Assembly: GCA_947626765.1 (NCBI GenBank)
Contig: CANQTQ010000007.1
Coordinates: 1-54,926, forward strand
From: an uncultured Clostridia bacterium
GTDB taxonomy: Bacteria > Bacillota > Clostridia > TANB77 > CAG-508
DNA length: 54,926 bases
Direction: 5' to 3'
Shown here: piece by piece, positions 1 to 7,777 of the stretch
Position numbering within the stretch: position 1 is the stretch's first letter
How the letters are laid out: each line of letters opens with the position of its first letter
Notes under the pieces: model-generated
What the model was told of the DNA's origin: nothing
The model's input: only the letters and a program-made list of their open reading frames with translations
The model's database searches: none
Translations under genes and position numbers: made by a program

Positions 1-104
1 TAAGTTTTTGTTACAGAAATATTACGTACAACTAGCTTTCATAAGTTTTCTTCGTTAAAACTATTATCTAGTAACAACATAAAATATAATTTTCTAAAAA
101 TTAC

Positions 105-133
105 TTGAAATTCACTAAAAAATATGTTATAAA
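105..133 (+). promoter_or_regulatory. Promoter of the AbiF RNA/HEPN transcript
   Basis: TTGAAA at 105-110 and TATAAA at 128-133 are separated by 17 bases. The predicted transcription start is at about 140, exactly where the first AbiF-type hairpin element begins, so the transcript would start with that element. Bases 1-104 hold no recognisable feature. Confidence 0.55.
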
Positions 134-139
134 TATATT

Positions 140-178
140 GAGTGGTACTCAAGAAACTTTCGAAGCCTTGAGTCATTT
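140..178 (+). ncRNA. AbiF-type hairpin RNA element, copy 1 (leader)
   Basis: The 37-nt block starts GAGTGGTACTCAAG and ends CTTGAGTCAT. ACTCAAG and CTTGAGT form a 7-bp stem around a loop containing AAACTTTCGAAG. A second copy lies downstream of the gene at 1097-1133, with the same flanks and loop core but compensatory stem changes (ACTTAGA/TCTAAGT), which supports a conserved RNA structure. From memory, this resembles the comparative-genomics 'AbiF' RNA motif found next to AbiF-family HEPN genes. It lies in the 5' leader of the HEPN gene, 20-odd bases before its ribosome binding site. Confidence 0.7.
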
Positions 179-200
179 TTTATATAAATTGGAGGTAAAA

Positions 201-1067
201 TTGAAAGAATACAAGAATAATGAACAACTAATAGAATATTTAATATCTAAAAATGTAAAGATAAATAATAAAGAACAAGCATTAAAGAATATAGAAAAAT
301 ATTCGTATTATTCTATTGTTAATGGCTATAAAAGTGTTTTTAAAGATGCAGATAACAATTATAAACCTAATGTTACTTTTGAAGAAATATTTGCTCTATA
401 TGAATTTGACAAAAACATAAAAGCTATATTTTTAAAATTTACTTTAGAAATAGAAGTTATAATAAAATCGCTTATGGCAAATACATTAGCAGAAAAATAT
501 GGTATTCAAGATTACTTAAAAATAGATAACTTTGATGAAAATGCTAATAAGGATTTAAAAGATAATTTAATTGAAAGTATAAATAAAGAGATAGATGATA
601 ACTATAATAAACATACAGCAATTACACACTATAAAGATACATATAATTTTATTCCACCTTTTGTATTAACTAAAATTTTAACATTTGGTGTTATTAGTAG
701 GTACTATGGATTGCTTAAACAAAGTGATAGACAAGATATAAGTAAATATTTTAAAATTTCTGACAAGTTACTAAAACAGATACTTGTAAATTTAACAATG
801 ATAAGAAATATCTCTGCACACTCAGATAGATTATTTTGTTATCGTAACAAGTATTACATCAGTTTCAAAAATATAGATAAAACTTATAAAAGAGACGGTA
901 ATTTTACAAATATATATATGATTATGGAATGTATGAAAGTATTATTAGATGAGGAGAAATTCAAGGAATTTAAAGGTTTATTTGATAAAGAAGTTGATAA
1001 ATTAAAAGAAAAGCTAAATTCTATTAATATAAATGATATATTAAGAATAATGGGATTTAATGTATAA
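201..1067 (+). CDS. AbiF/AbiD-like (Abi_2) HEPN abortive-infection protein
   Basis: This is an Abi_2-family (AbiD/AbiF) protein, a predicted HEPN ribonuclease used in phage defence by abortive infection. I chose the TTG start at 201 because GGAGG lies at 191-195. The upstream in-frame stretch overlaps the promoter and the RNA hairpin, so it is unlikely to be coding. The product is 288 residues and largely helical. The HEPN signature R-x4-H is visible as R202-N-I-S-A-H207. The gene is flanked by two copies of a small hairpin RNA, an arrangement known for this family in which the RNA is thought to act as partner or antitoxin. The family call is confident; the phage specificity is unknown. Confidence 0.85.
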   Translation: MKEYKNNEQLIEYLISKNVKINNKEQALKNIEKYSYYSIVNGYKSVFKDADNNYKPNVTFEEIFALYEFDKNIKAIFLKFTLEIEVIIKSLMANTLAEKYGIQDYLKIDNFDENANKDLKDNLIESINKEIDDNYNKHTAITHYKDTYNFIPPFVLTKILTFGVISRYYGLLKQSDRQDISKYFKISDKLLKQILVNLTMIRNISAHSDRLFCYRNKYYISFKNIDKTYKRDGNFTNIYMIMECMKVLLDEEKFKEFKGLFDKEVDKLKEKLNSININDILRIMGFNV

Positions 1068-1096
1068 AAAATATAGTTTTATAATATAATATTTGT

Positions 1097-1133
1097 GAGT
1101 GGTACTTAGAAAACTTTAGAAGCTCTAAGTCAT
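1097..1133 (+). ncRNA. AbiF-type hairpin RNA element, copy 2 (downstream)
   Basis: This second copy of the flanking element starts GAGTGGTACTTAGA. It preserves GAGTGGTACT, the AAACTTT loop core, GAAG and AAGTCAT. The stem ACTTAGA/TCTAAGT differs from copy 1 by paired substitutions. A TATAAT-like hexamer at 1085-1090 lies just upstream and an intrinsic terminator follows at 1142-1172. It could therefore be a separate short RNA of about 75 nt, or the 3' end of the HEPN transcript. Confidence 0.7.
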
Positions 1134-1141
1134 TCAAGTAG

Positions 1142-1172
1142 CCTAGAGTCTTAAATGATTCTAGGTTTTTTT
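1142..1172 (+). terminator. Intrinsic terminator of the AbiF locus
   Basis: CCTAGAGTC (1142-1150) pairs with GATTCTAGG (1157-1165), 9 bp with one G-U pair, and is followed by seven T. It ends the HEPN transcript and/or the second hairpin RNA. Confidence 0.75.
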
Positions 1173-1230
1173 ATATTTATTGTATACATTTTGCAAAATA
1201 TATGTTATATTAATTATACAGTTGATTAAT

Positions 1231-1306
1231 CAGATTTTTTTTGAGCGAAAAGTGGGAGGAAAATTTTTCGCAAATTACCTCCTTAATCGCTCCAACGACA
1301 AATCTG
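1231..1306 (+). ncRNA. Candidate structured RNA of unknown class
   Basis: Three nested helices are visible. The outer one is CAGATTT (1231-1237) with AAATCTG (1300-1306). Inside it GAGCG (1243-1247) pairs with CGCTC (1288-1292). Inside that GGAGG (1255-1259) pairs with CCTCC (1278-1282), with further AAATT/AATTT pairing above. No open reading frame is present and there is no adjacent T-run. I do not recognise the class. It lies in the 520-base gap between the Abi gene and cysE. Confidence 0.4.
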
Positions 1307-1396
1307 TTCGAACTTTTATATAGAACAGATAGATACAAATATCATTTTGAAGTATAACTTTTTATAATATATAATAACATAATTACAAAGTTACCT

Positions 1397-1520
1397 CATA
1401 CTACACATAGGATCTTTTTCATTAATACATTTTTTTAAAGTCAATATTTTATCTTCACTTTCAGTATAATTTCGGAGTATTTTTTGCCCAATACAGCCAC
1501 TTTTACGTATAGAATATTAA
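1397..1520 (-). pseudogene. Possible C-terminal remnant of an unidentified protein
   Basis: On the minus strand an open stretch without a convincing start codes for a hydrophilic peptide containing S-G-C-I-G-Q-K-I-L-R and ending D-P-M-C-S-M-R before TAA. Its composition looks protein-like (charged, with Cys residues), unlike random AT-rich DNA, but it has no start codon or ribosome binding site and is preceded by TAA. I read it as the tail of a decayed gene. The parent family is not recognised. Confidence 0.25.
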
Positions 1521-1544
1521 ACTTATAAAAAACTTTAGAACCAA

Positions 1545-1582
1545 ACTCCTTTACTATGAATAAAATAGTAGAGGGGTTTTTA
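1545..1582 (+). terminator. Terminator-like hairpin whose 3' arm carries the cysE ribosome binding site
   Basis: ACTCCTTTACTAT (1545-1557) pairs along 13 positions with ATAGTAGAGGGGT (1565-1577), including G-U pairs, and is followed by TTTTTAT. The 3' arm contains GAGGGG, the only plausible Shine-Dalgarno sequence for the ATG at 1588. The structure can therefore both end upstream transcription and mask cysE translation initiation. Confidence 0.55.
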
Positions 1583-1587
1583 TTTAT

Positions 1588-2103
1588 ATGAATTTTATAA
1601 AAGAACAAATTAAAACAATAAAAGAAAAGGATCCAGCAATAACAAGTAACTTTGAAGTACTTTTATACCCATGTTTTAAAGCAATAATTTATTATAAAAT
1701 ATCCCATTATTTTTATAAAAAAAAGCATTTCCTTATTGCAAGATATTTAAGTGAAAAAGCCAAAAGAAAAACTGGAATAGAAATACATCCAGGTGCAATA
1801 ATTGGAAAAAGCTTATTTATAGATCATGGAACAGGAGTTGTAATTGGAGAAACTGCAGTTGTAGGAGATAATGTAACAATGTTTCATGGAGTAACTCTTG
1901 GAGGAACGGGTAAACAAAAAGGAAAACGCCATCCAACAGTTGGAAACAATGTTTTTATTGGTAGTGGTGCAAAAATATTAGGAAATATAACAATAGGAAA
2001 TAATGCAAAAATAGGTGCAAATGCTGTAATACTAAAAGATGTGCCAGAAAATGCAACTGTTGTTGGAGTTCCAGGAAAAGTTGTAAAAATAACACATGAA
2101 TAA
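1588..2103 (+). CDS. cysE: Serine O-acetyltransferase
   Basis: It transfers acetyl from acetyl-CoA to L-serine, the first step of cysteine synthesis in the cytoplasm. The 171-residue length matches the short Gram-positive CysE. A short helical N-terminus is followed by left-handed beta-helix hexapeptide repeats from about residue 65 to 165. The family signature H-G-x-x-I-D-H-G-T-x-x-V-I-G-E-T-A is visible in slightly diverged form, with G-V-T-L-G-G-T-G-K near residues 104-112. It is a single-gene unit between a hairpin that holds its ribosome binding site and the SipW operon. An acetyltransferase is certain; serine as acceptor is the usual assignment for this motif. Confidence 0.9.
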   Translation: MNFIKEQIKTIKEKDPAITSNFEVLLYPCFKAIIYYKISHYFYKKKHFLIARYLSEKAKRKTGIEIHPGAIIGKSLFIDHGTGVVIGETAVVGDNVTMFHGVTLGGTGKQKGKRHPTVGNNVFIGSGAKILGNITIGNNAKIGANAVILKDVPENATVVGVPGKVVKITHE

Positions 2104-2275
2104 TAGAAAAGTTATCTTTTTATAGTATCTACCATACTTCTTTCAAATGCACGGAAATTAAATGGAACTTTAGCGTAACATGTAAAATTTAGTTTTCATA
2201 TAATTTAATATAGGTAGTAAAGAAATTATCAAAATTAATTATAGAAATATTATTACAAGAAAGGGGAACAAACAA

Positions 2276-2770
2276 ATGAAGAATACTAAAAACATTATAA
2301 TAATAGTATTATTAATTGTAATAGCAGTAATGGCAGTTGGATATTCAGCATTTGCTACACAATTAAAAATAAATGGAACAGCACAAATTATTGGTGAATG
2401 GAATGTAAAAATTACTGGAATTAAGGTACAATCTGTTAGTGAAGGTGCTAGTGCAGGAACTCCAGAATTTACAGTTACAAGTGCAAGCTTTGATGCAAAG
2501 CTTTCTAGACCTGGAGATAAAATTGTATACGAAGTTACAATAGAAAACGCTGGAACAATAGATGCTACTTTGCAAAGTGCAAATTTTACATCAGATGAAG
2601 AAAGTGGCTCTCCTGCAATTAAATATGAAACAACAGAGCCAGCTAAAATACTAAATTCTGGAGATACCACTACATTTACAGTAACTGTTATTTATGATGA
2701 AAATATAGAAGAAGTGCCAGAAGTTACAACTAAAACTATAACTGGAATTATAGAATATGTTCAAAAATAG
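2276..2770 (+). CDS. SipW-dependent secreted protein, TasA/CalY-like
   Basis: A 164-residue exported protein. The N-terminus has a Lys-rich start, a hydrophobic core of Ile/Val, and the SipW-type region G-Y-S-A-F-A-T followed by L-K-I-N-G-T-A. That pattern marks substrates of ER-type signal peptidases in Bacillota. The rest is a Thr/Ser/Glu-rich beta-sandwich-like domain with P-G-D-x-I-x-Y-x-V-x-I-x-N-x-G, as in TasA/camelysin and other structural repeat-forming surface proteins. AGAAAGGGG precedes the start. It heads a unit with a second similar protein, its peptidase and a DUF5305 protein, so it is probably a surface fibre or matrix subunit. Confidence 0.65.
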   Translation: MKNTKNIIIIVLLIVIAVMAVGYSAFATQLKINGTAQIIGEWNVKITGIKVQSVSEGASAGTPEFTVTSASFDAKLSRPGDKIVYEVTIENAGTIDATLQSANFTSDEESGSPAIKYETTEPAKILNSGDTTTFTVTVIYDENIEEVPEVTTKTITGIIEYVQK

Positions 2771-2780
2771 TAGGCAATAA

Positions 2781-3671
2781 ATGATAAGAAATTTAAAAAA
2801 ATTTATAAAACGAAAATCAACATTAATAATTTGTTTAAGTATTTTAATAATACTAATTTTTATGGCAAATGGCTATAGCTTGCTTAAAACTAAATTAACT
2901 ATAAATGGAAATTCTACTGCAAATTTAGATTTTTATGAAGATTGGTACCCAAAATTAAATTTTGTAAAAACTAGTCAAATGGAAGATGTATTTTTTTATC
3001 AAATTATAGTTGATAATGATTCAAATAAAACTTATTATAAATGGAAACTAAAAATACAAGATACTGGTTATATTGATTTTCCATTTGGAATTGATGCAAA
3101 AAAAGAAAACAATAATTGGATTTTAGATTATTCTAGTTGGGACAATAGAATTGAAGCAGGTAAAAAACTTTTCTTAAATATAATATTTAGAGTAAACGAC
3201 CTAGATAACTCAATGTCAAAAGAAGAATACGCTAAATATTTTTTAGAGAATTTTGTTCAAATATCTGGAATATCTAAAATTAAAATAAATAGAAAAGGTG
3301 AGGCAGTAACAAATGGAAATGCAACATTAACTTTAAAACAAAATGAAGAAGAAATAAAAACTTTTGATTTTGAAGAAAATTTAGATTATGAGCCTAATAG
3401 TCAAAATGAAAAACAGTATATTTTAAATATTTATAATAAATCAGATAATGACTATTATGAGCTTAGAGTTAATATGTTTACAGGAACTGAAAACATATTA
3501 ATAGGAATATCTCCTTATGAAGTTGTTTGCCAGCACATTGATAATGTTACTTTTGAAATTCCTACATGGATATATCTTACAAAGGATACAGCAGTATCTG
3601 TTTATATTACTGTAGTTACAGAAAATAACACTTTTAATCCAGATATTGTTGTAACTGGGTTAGTAGAATAA
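2781..3671 (+). CDS. SipW-dependent exported protein with beta-sandwich domain
   Basis: A 296-residue protein starting 10 bases after the preceding gene. A basic N-terminus (about 13 residues) and one hydrophobic segment (about 14-36) lead into G-Y-S-L-L-K-T-K-L-T-I-N-G-N-S, the same post-cleavage signature as its neighbour. Two beta-rich, carbohydrate-binding-module-like regions follow, rich in Trp and Tyr (W-Y-P-K-L-N-F; Y-Y-K-W-K-L-K-I). It is probably a second substrate of the adjacent peptidase. Ligand and function are unknown. Confidence 0.55.
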   Translation: MIRNLKKFIKRKSTLIICLSILIILIFMANGYSLLKTKLTINGNSTANLDFYEDWYPKLNFVKTSQMEDVFFYQIIVDNDSNKTYYKWKLKIQDTGYIDFPFGIDAKKENNNWILDYSSWDNRIEAGKKLFLNIIFRVNDLDNSMSKEEYAKYFLENFVQISGISKIKINRKGEAVTNGNATLTLKQNEEEIKTFDFEENLDYEPNSQNEKQYILNIYNKSDNDYYELRVNMFTGTENILIGISPYEVVCQHIDNVTFEIPTWIYLTKDTAVSVYITVVTENNTFNPDIVVTGLVE

Positions 3672-3685
3672 AAAGGTGAAAACAA

Positions 3686-4828
3686 GTGAAACATTTAAAA
3701 AATAAGGGATTAATGTTAATTATAATTATTTATTTATTAATAAAAATCCCTTTTACAATAAAAAATAATACATTATTTACAAATATTATTAATCCTATAT
3801 TTTGGACTTGTATATTAATATATGTACTATTAGACATGAAAAATGGCTATCTTAGGGTTAATGTAAACAAAAAATATTGTATAAATGCCGTAATAATTTC
3901 TTTTATTAACATACTTATCTATTTTTATTTAGGATTTATTCTAGGATTTTCAAAAAGCTTATACAATCATAGTATAGCTTCAATACTAAAAAATTTTATT
4001 ATAGAGTTATTACCAGTAATAGGTATTGAATTTGCAAGAGAAGTTATTGTAGCTAGAAATAAAAGCAATAAATTAGTTTTAACATTTATAACAATATTAT
4101 TAATATTACTAGAAATTAATTTATATGTAATAATGGATTTATCTAATAAAAGAGAAGAACTATTTAAATATGTCTGCTCTCTAGTAATACCTTTAATAGC
4201 TAGCAATATATTATACACTTATTTAACACTAAAATGTTCTTTTATAGTTACTTTAATATACAGAATTTTTAATATGATTGTAATTTTAATTTCACCAATT
4301 GTTCCTAATTTAGATTGGTTTATAATGGGTTCGCTAAATATAGTATCAATATTAATAATCTACTTGTTATTTAAATATAAAATAATTAAAGAAAGTATAA
4401 TAAAAAACAAAAAAGAAGATTACTATGCAAAATGTAGTTATATTGTAACATTTATTTTAATAATAATACTAATATGCTTTATGACTGGTATATTTAAGTA
4501 TGAACCAATAACAATACTTTCAAATAGTATGAATCCTAAATTTAGCATTGGAGATGTAGTTGTTTTTAAGAAGCTAAGTGAAAATGAACTAGAAGAAATT
4601 AATATTGGCACCATTATAGTTTATACAGCTAATGAACAAAACATAGTACATCGTGTTGTAAATACAGTAAATATAGATAATAAGGTATTTTATCAAACAA
4701 AAGGAGATAACAATAATTCACCAGATTTAAATTTAGTAGAGGTAAAGCAAATTAAAGGTGCATATGTATTTCATATAAAATATATTGGCTTTCCATCTGT
4801 ATGGTTATATTATTTTTTTAACCAATAA
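3686..4828 (+). CDS. ER/SipW-type signal peptidase I with N-terminal membrane domain
   Basis: 380 residues. About the first 240 form several hydrophobic helices, unusual for a signal peptidase and probably a membrane scaffold or substrate platform. The C-terminal ~120 residues hold the catalytic domain: S-N-S-M-N-P (nucleophilic Ser), I-V-H-R-V-V (His in place of the usual bacterial Lys) and K-G-D-N-N-x-x-P-D. That Ser-His-Asp set is typical of SipW and eukaryotic-type signal peptidases. It follows two exported proteins with SipW-type signals, so it most likely processes them. Start ATG with GGTGAAAAC upstream. Confidence 0.8.
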   Translation: MKHLKNKGLMLIIIIYLLIKIPFTIKNNTLFTNIINPIFWTCILIYVLLDMKNGYLRVNVNKKYCINAVIISFINILIYFYLGFILGFSKSLYNHSIASILKNFIIELLPVIGIEFAREVIVARNKSNKLVLTFITILLILLEINLYVIMDLSNKREELFKYVCSLVIPLIASNILYTYLTLKCSFIVTLIYRIFNMIVILISPIVPNLDWFIMGSLNIVSILIIYLLFKYKIIKESIIKNKKEDYYAKCSYIVTFILIIILICFMTGIFKYEPITILSNSMNPKFSIGDVVVFKKLSENELEEINIGTIIVYTANEQNIVHRVVNTVNIDNKVFYQTKGDNNNSPDLNLVEVKQIKGAYVFHIKYIGFPSVWLYYFFNQ

Positions 4829-4922
4829 TAAACTATTTGCTATATATGCGTAATAAATATATACCAAAGAGAAAAATAGTCTAATAAAAAATTGGCTTAA
4901 AGTTGAAAGGAATGAATTTGGT

Positions 4923-6002
4923 ATGAAACAAGCTAAAAGAAAGTATAGAAGTATAAGCAAAATAAGAAATACCACTAAAAAAGTTAATTATATTAGTATA
5001 TTAATTTCTATAATTATGGCAATATTAGCTATTATATTTATAGCCTTTGGGGTTACTAACAAAGATAGTGTAAAATCAATATATAGCTATTCATCTAAAA
5101 AAAGTAGCAATTATGAAGTACTATTAAAGCCGAATGACTTCTATGATACTGAAACACTTCCTTCTGATAAATATTATGCTTCAAAATCAGTAGATAAATA
5201 TATAATAAATTTTATATACGATTTTAAAGCAAGTAAAAAAGCAAATTTAGATTATACCTATAATATTACAGCTGAAATTGTTGGAACAGTATTAAGTAGT
5301 GAAAATCAAAATAAAGAAGTATGGAATAAAACTTTTTCAATTTTAGAAAATAATAAAAGCATTTATAAAGATAATTTTTATATAAATGAGAAGATTGATA
5401 TTGATTATGAATATTATAATAACTTAGCTCGTTCTTATGAAGAAACTTATGGAATTTCTATTAAATCAACTTTAAAGGTATATTTTAATGTTTCATATAA
5501 TATTAATCTTAAAACTTTAAAAGAAGAAGATAAAAAAGTTAACGATTGCATTGAATTAGATATAGATTTAACTAATACAGTAACAAGTGCTAATAAAAAT
5601 TATGATGATGTTACTAGCAAAGATATTACTAAAGATATTAAGAATTTAAATAATAATAGAATATTTTATATTTTAGGAGTATTATTTGCTATAGCATGTA
5701 TAACCATAATTATAATAATTATAAAACAAAACAACAAAACACCTGAACAAAAATACAGACATAATATTAATAAGATTTTAAGATATTATAGAGAACTAAT
5801 TGTTACTGTAACAAATGAACCTAATTTAGAAGGCTTAAAAATTATGGAAATTAATAGCTTAGATGATTTAATAGATTTAGCTGAACAAAATAACAGTAGT
5901 ATTATTCATTATGAAGCGGCTAAGAATAAAAAAAGTAATTTATATGTTATTATTAATAATTATGTGTATGTTTATATTGTAACTTTTGAGGAACTAAAAT
6001 AA
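4923..6002 (+). CDS. DUF5305-family membrane protein
   Basis: 359 residues with a basic cytoplasmic N-terminus, a membrane helix at about 24-46, an extracytoplasmic beta-rich domain at about 50-240, a second membrane helix at about 243-267 and a cytoplasmic tail of about 90 residues. The layout and the Tyr/Asn-rich outer domain match DUF5305 proteins, which co-occur with SipW-type peptidases. The gene is 95 bases after the peptidase on the same strand and is likely part of the same surface-structure operon, perhaps in assembly or anchoring. The function is not established. Confidence 0.6.
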   Translation: MKQAKRKYRSISKIRNTTKKVNYISILISIIMAILAIIFIAFGVTNKDSVKSIYSYSSKKSSNYEVLLKPNDFYDTETLPSDKYYASKSVDKYIINFIYDFKASKKANLDYTYNITAEIVGTVLSSENQNKEVWNKTFSILENNKSIYKDNFYINEKIDIDYEYYNNLARSYEETYGISIKSTLKVYFNVSYNINLKTLKEEDKKVNDCIELDIDLTNTVTSANKNYDDVTSKDITKDIKNLNNNRIFYILGVLFAIACITIIIIIIKQNNKTPEQKYRHNINKILRYYRELIVTVTNEPNLEGLKIMEINSLDDLIDLAEQNNSSIIHYEAAKNKKSNLYVIINNYVYVYIVTFEELK

Positions 6003-6069
6003 TTAATTTGTTAATTTTAGAATATTATTACTAAAATATGCAAAAAATAATATAATAATATTTTATGTA

Positions 6070-6098
6070 TTGACAAAATATATACAATGTTATACAAT
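6070..6098 (+). promoter_or_regulatory. Promoter of the toxin-antitoxin pair
   Basis: TTGACA (6070-6075) and TACAAT (6093-6098) are 17 bases apart. The octamer TATACAAT occurs twice (6081-6088 and 6091-6098) over the -10 region, a plausible operator for autorepression by the antitoxin. GGGGGGGTG before the ATG at 6122 serves as ribosome binding site. Confidence 0.7.
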
Positions 6099-6121
6099 AT
6101 AAAAAATGGGGGGGTGTTAAT

Positions 6122-6409
6122 ATGCCTAAAACAGATAGTATAAATATAAGAATAGAACCAGAACTTAAAAAAAGTGTTGAAGAAACTTTAGATTATTTAG
6201 GTATGAATATAGCAGATGCAGTTACAATTTTCTTTAAACAAATAGTATTAACTGAAAGTATTCCTTTTATAATAAAAAAACCTAAATATAATAAAGAAAC
6301 TATAGAAGCAATAAGAGAATCTAAAGAAATGGCAAAAAATCCAAATAAGTATAAGTCTTTTGATAATATAAAAGAACTAATGGAGGATTTAAATAGTGAC
6401 GAAGACTAA
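6122..6409 (+). CDS. RelB/DinJ-family antitoxin
   Basis: A 95-residue antitoxin. The N-terminal D-S-I-N-I-R-I-E-P-E-L-K-K ribbon-helix-helix motif and the helix with L-G-M-N-I-A-D-A-V-T-I-F-F-K-Q are typical of RelB/DinJ. The acidic Lys/Glu C-terminus would wrap the toxin. It would neutralise the downstream RNase and repress the promoter. Its last 14 bases overlap the toxin start (6396), implying translational coupling. Confidence 0.85.
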   Translation: MPKTDSINIRIEPELKKSVEETLDYLGMNIADAVTIFFKQIVLTESIPFIIKKPKYNKETIEAIRESKEMAKNPNKYKSFDNIKELMEDLNSDED

Positions 6410-6687
6410 ATATAAAATTGAAATAACAAATAGATTCAAAAAGGATTATAAAAAAAATAAATTAAGAAATAACTTTAATGAAAAAGAGTTTATAAAAATA
6501 ATTACAATGTTAGCTAATGATGAAAAAATACCAGATAAGTATGAAAATCATTTATTAGAACCTAAAAATGAGCGGAATATGGGAATGCCATATAAAACTA
6601 GATTTGCTTTTAATATATACTAAAAGTAATAAAATATTAGTATTAACATTAATCAGAATTGGTAGTCATTCAGACTTATTTCAATAG
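6396..6687 (+). CDS. YafQ/RelE-family mRNA interferase, needs +1 shift at CGG (6573)
   Basis: The GTG start at 6396 has TGGAGG at 6381-6386. In frame 0 the product stops after 75 residues. Skipping the C of CGG at 6573-6575 gives about 96 residues, the normal length of the family. All recognisable catalytic positions lie after the shift: E-C-H-I-K-x-D, L-L-L-I-Y and G-S-H-S-D-L-F match the YafQ His/Asp/His set. The frame-0 tail has none of them, so an active toxin requires the shift. The alternatives are a frameshifted pseudogene or a sequencing error. Confidence 0.7.
6573..6576 (+). other. +1 frameshift site CGGA in the toxin gene
   Basis: The frame-0 codons read AAT GAG CGG AAT. Conserved coding resumes one base on as GGA ATA TGG GAA TGC CAT. 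CGG is codon 60. This is one of six equivalent sites in the window. Confidence 0.75.
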
Positions 6688-6700
6688 TATAATTAAAAAA

Positions 6701-6731
6701 GATGGAAAATTTAAGAATTCCATCTTTTTTT
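6701..6731 (+). terminator. Intrinsic terminator of the toxin-antitoxin operon
   Basis: GATGGAA (6701-6707) and TTCCATC (6718-6724) form the stem, followed by a run of T at 6725-6731. Confidence 0.85.
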
Positions 6732-6736
6732 AAAGG

Positions 6737-6765
6737 TTGATATATTTTGCATAACATGATAAAAT
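6737..6765 (+). promoter_or_regulatory. ftsY promoter
   Basis: TTGATA at 6737-6742 and TAAAAT at 6760-6765 are 17 bases apart, 35 bases before the ftsY start and just after the toxin terminator. Confidence 0.5.
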
Positions 6766-6799
6766 ATTATAAGAATTTTTAAAACAAGGAGATAAAGCC

Positions 6800-7705
6800 A
6801 TGGGATTTTTTGAAAAACTAAAACAAGGTTTAAGCAAAACAAAAAGCTCATTTGATGAAAAAATAAATAATGTATTTAGTAATTTTAGAAAAGTAGATGA
6901 AGAATTATTAGAAGAATTAGAAGAAGCACTTATAATGTCAGATGTAGGTGTAGAAACATCTACTAAAATTATTAGCAATTTAAGAGATAGAATAAAAAAA
7001 GAAAAAATAGAAGATGAAGAGGGAGTAAAAAATGCTTTAAGACTTGAAATAAAAGAAATTTTAGATGAAACAGACAATTTACTAAAATTAGAAACGCATC
7101 CATCTGTTATTTTAGTAGTTGGAGTTAATGGAGTTGGAAAAACCACTTCAATAGGAAAAATTGCTAATAGATTAAAACAAAATGGCAAAAAAGTTGTAAT
7201 TGCAGCAGCAGATACATTTAGAGCAGCAGCAGTAGAACAACTAGAAATTTGGGCAAATCGTGCAGGCTGTAAAATGGTAAAAAAAGAAGAAGGTTCAGAT
7301 CCTGCATCTGTTGTTTTTGATGCTATTCAAATAACAAAAAATGAAAATGCAGATGTATTAATTTGTGATACAGCAGGTAGACTTCACAACAAAAAATATT
7401 TGATGGATGAATTAGTAAAAATTAAAAAAGTAATAGATAAAGAATTGCCAGAAGCTTCTAAAGAAGTATTAATGGTGCTAGATGCAACAACAGGTCAAAA
7501 TGCAATAGCACAGGTAAAAGCTTTTAAAGAAACTGTAGATATTAATGGAATTATTTTAACAAAACTAGATGGAACTGCAAAAGGTGGAGTAGTAGTAGGC
7601 ATTGTTGCAGAAAACCAAATGCCAGTAAAATTTGTTGGTGTTGGAGAGCAAATTGATGATATGGAAATTTTTAATAGTGAAGATTTTGTAAAAGCTTTAA
7701 TATAA
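6800..7705 (+). CDS. ftsY: Signal recognition particle receptor FtsY
   Basis: The SRP receptor GTPase docks Ffh-bound ribosomes at the membrane translocon. At 301 residues it is the compact Gram-positive form. The N domain is helical (about 1-90). The G domain has G-V-N-G-V-G-K-T-T (G1), D-T-F-R-A-A-A, D-T-A-G-R (G3) and [10 protein letters not shown] (G4/G5 region). AAGGAG precedes the ATG. It is followed by a strong ribosome binding site belonging to the next gene. Confidence 0.97.
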   Translation: MGFFEKLKQGLSKTKSSFDEKINNVFSNFRKVDEELLEELEEALIMSDVGVETSTKIISNLRDRIKKEKIEDEEGVKNALRLEIKEILDETDNLLKLETHPSVILVVGVNGVGKTTSIGKIANRLKQNGKKVVIAAADTFRAAAVEQLEIWANRAGCKMVKKEEGSDPASVVFDAIQITKNENADVLICDTAGRLHNKKYLMDELVKIKKVIDKELPEASKEVLMVLDATTGQNAIAQVKAFKETVDINGIILTKLDGTAKGGVVVGIVAENQMPVKFVGVGEQIDDMEIFNSEDFVKALI

Positions 7706-7707
7706 TG

Positions 7708-7777
7708 AAAGGAGGAATATTAGATTAATGTTATAAAATTTGGATAATAACATATAGATTCTAATATTATAAATTAA
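7708..7777 (+). promoter_or_regulatory. Folded ribosome-binding-site spacer before the UPF0182 gene
   Basis: AAAGGAGG (7708-7715) lies 62 bases before the ATG at 7778, and no Shine-Dalgarno sequence lies close to that ATG. AATATTAGA (7716-7724) can pair with TCTAATATT (7760-7768), which would loop out the spacer and leave about 9 bases between the stem and the start. The loop contains ATG TTA TAA (7728-7736), a possible two-codon mini-ORF. A similar arrangement precedes uppS. Confidence 0.4.

Noticed and set aside
1510..1587. T-box or riboswitch upstream of cysE
   Set aside because: No T-box sequence (GGGTGGNACCGCG-like) or known aptamer core is visible, only the terminator-like hairpin.
1481..2155. 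CGG triplets in non-coding DNA (about 1483 and 2152) as further shift sites
   Set aside because: No conserved coding sequence runs across them.
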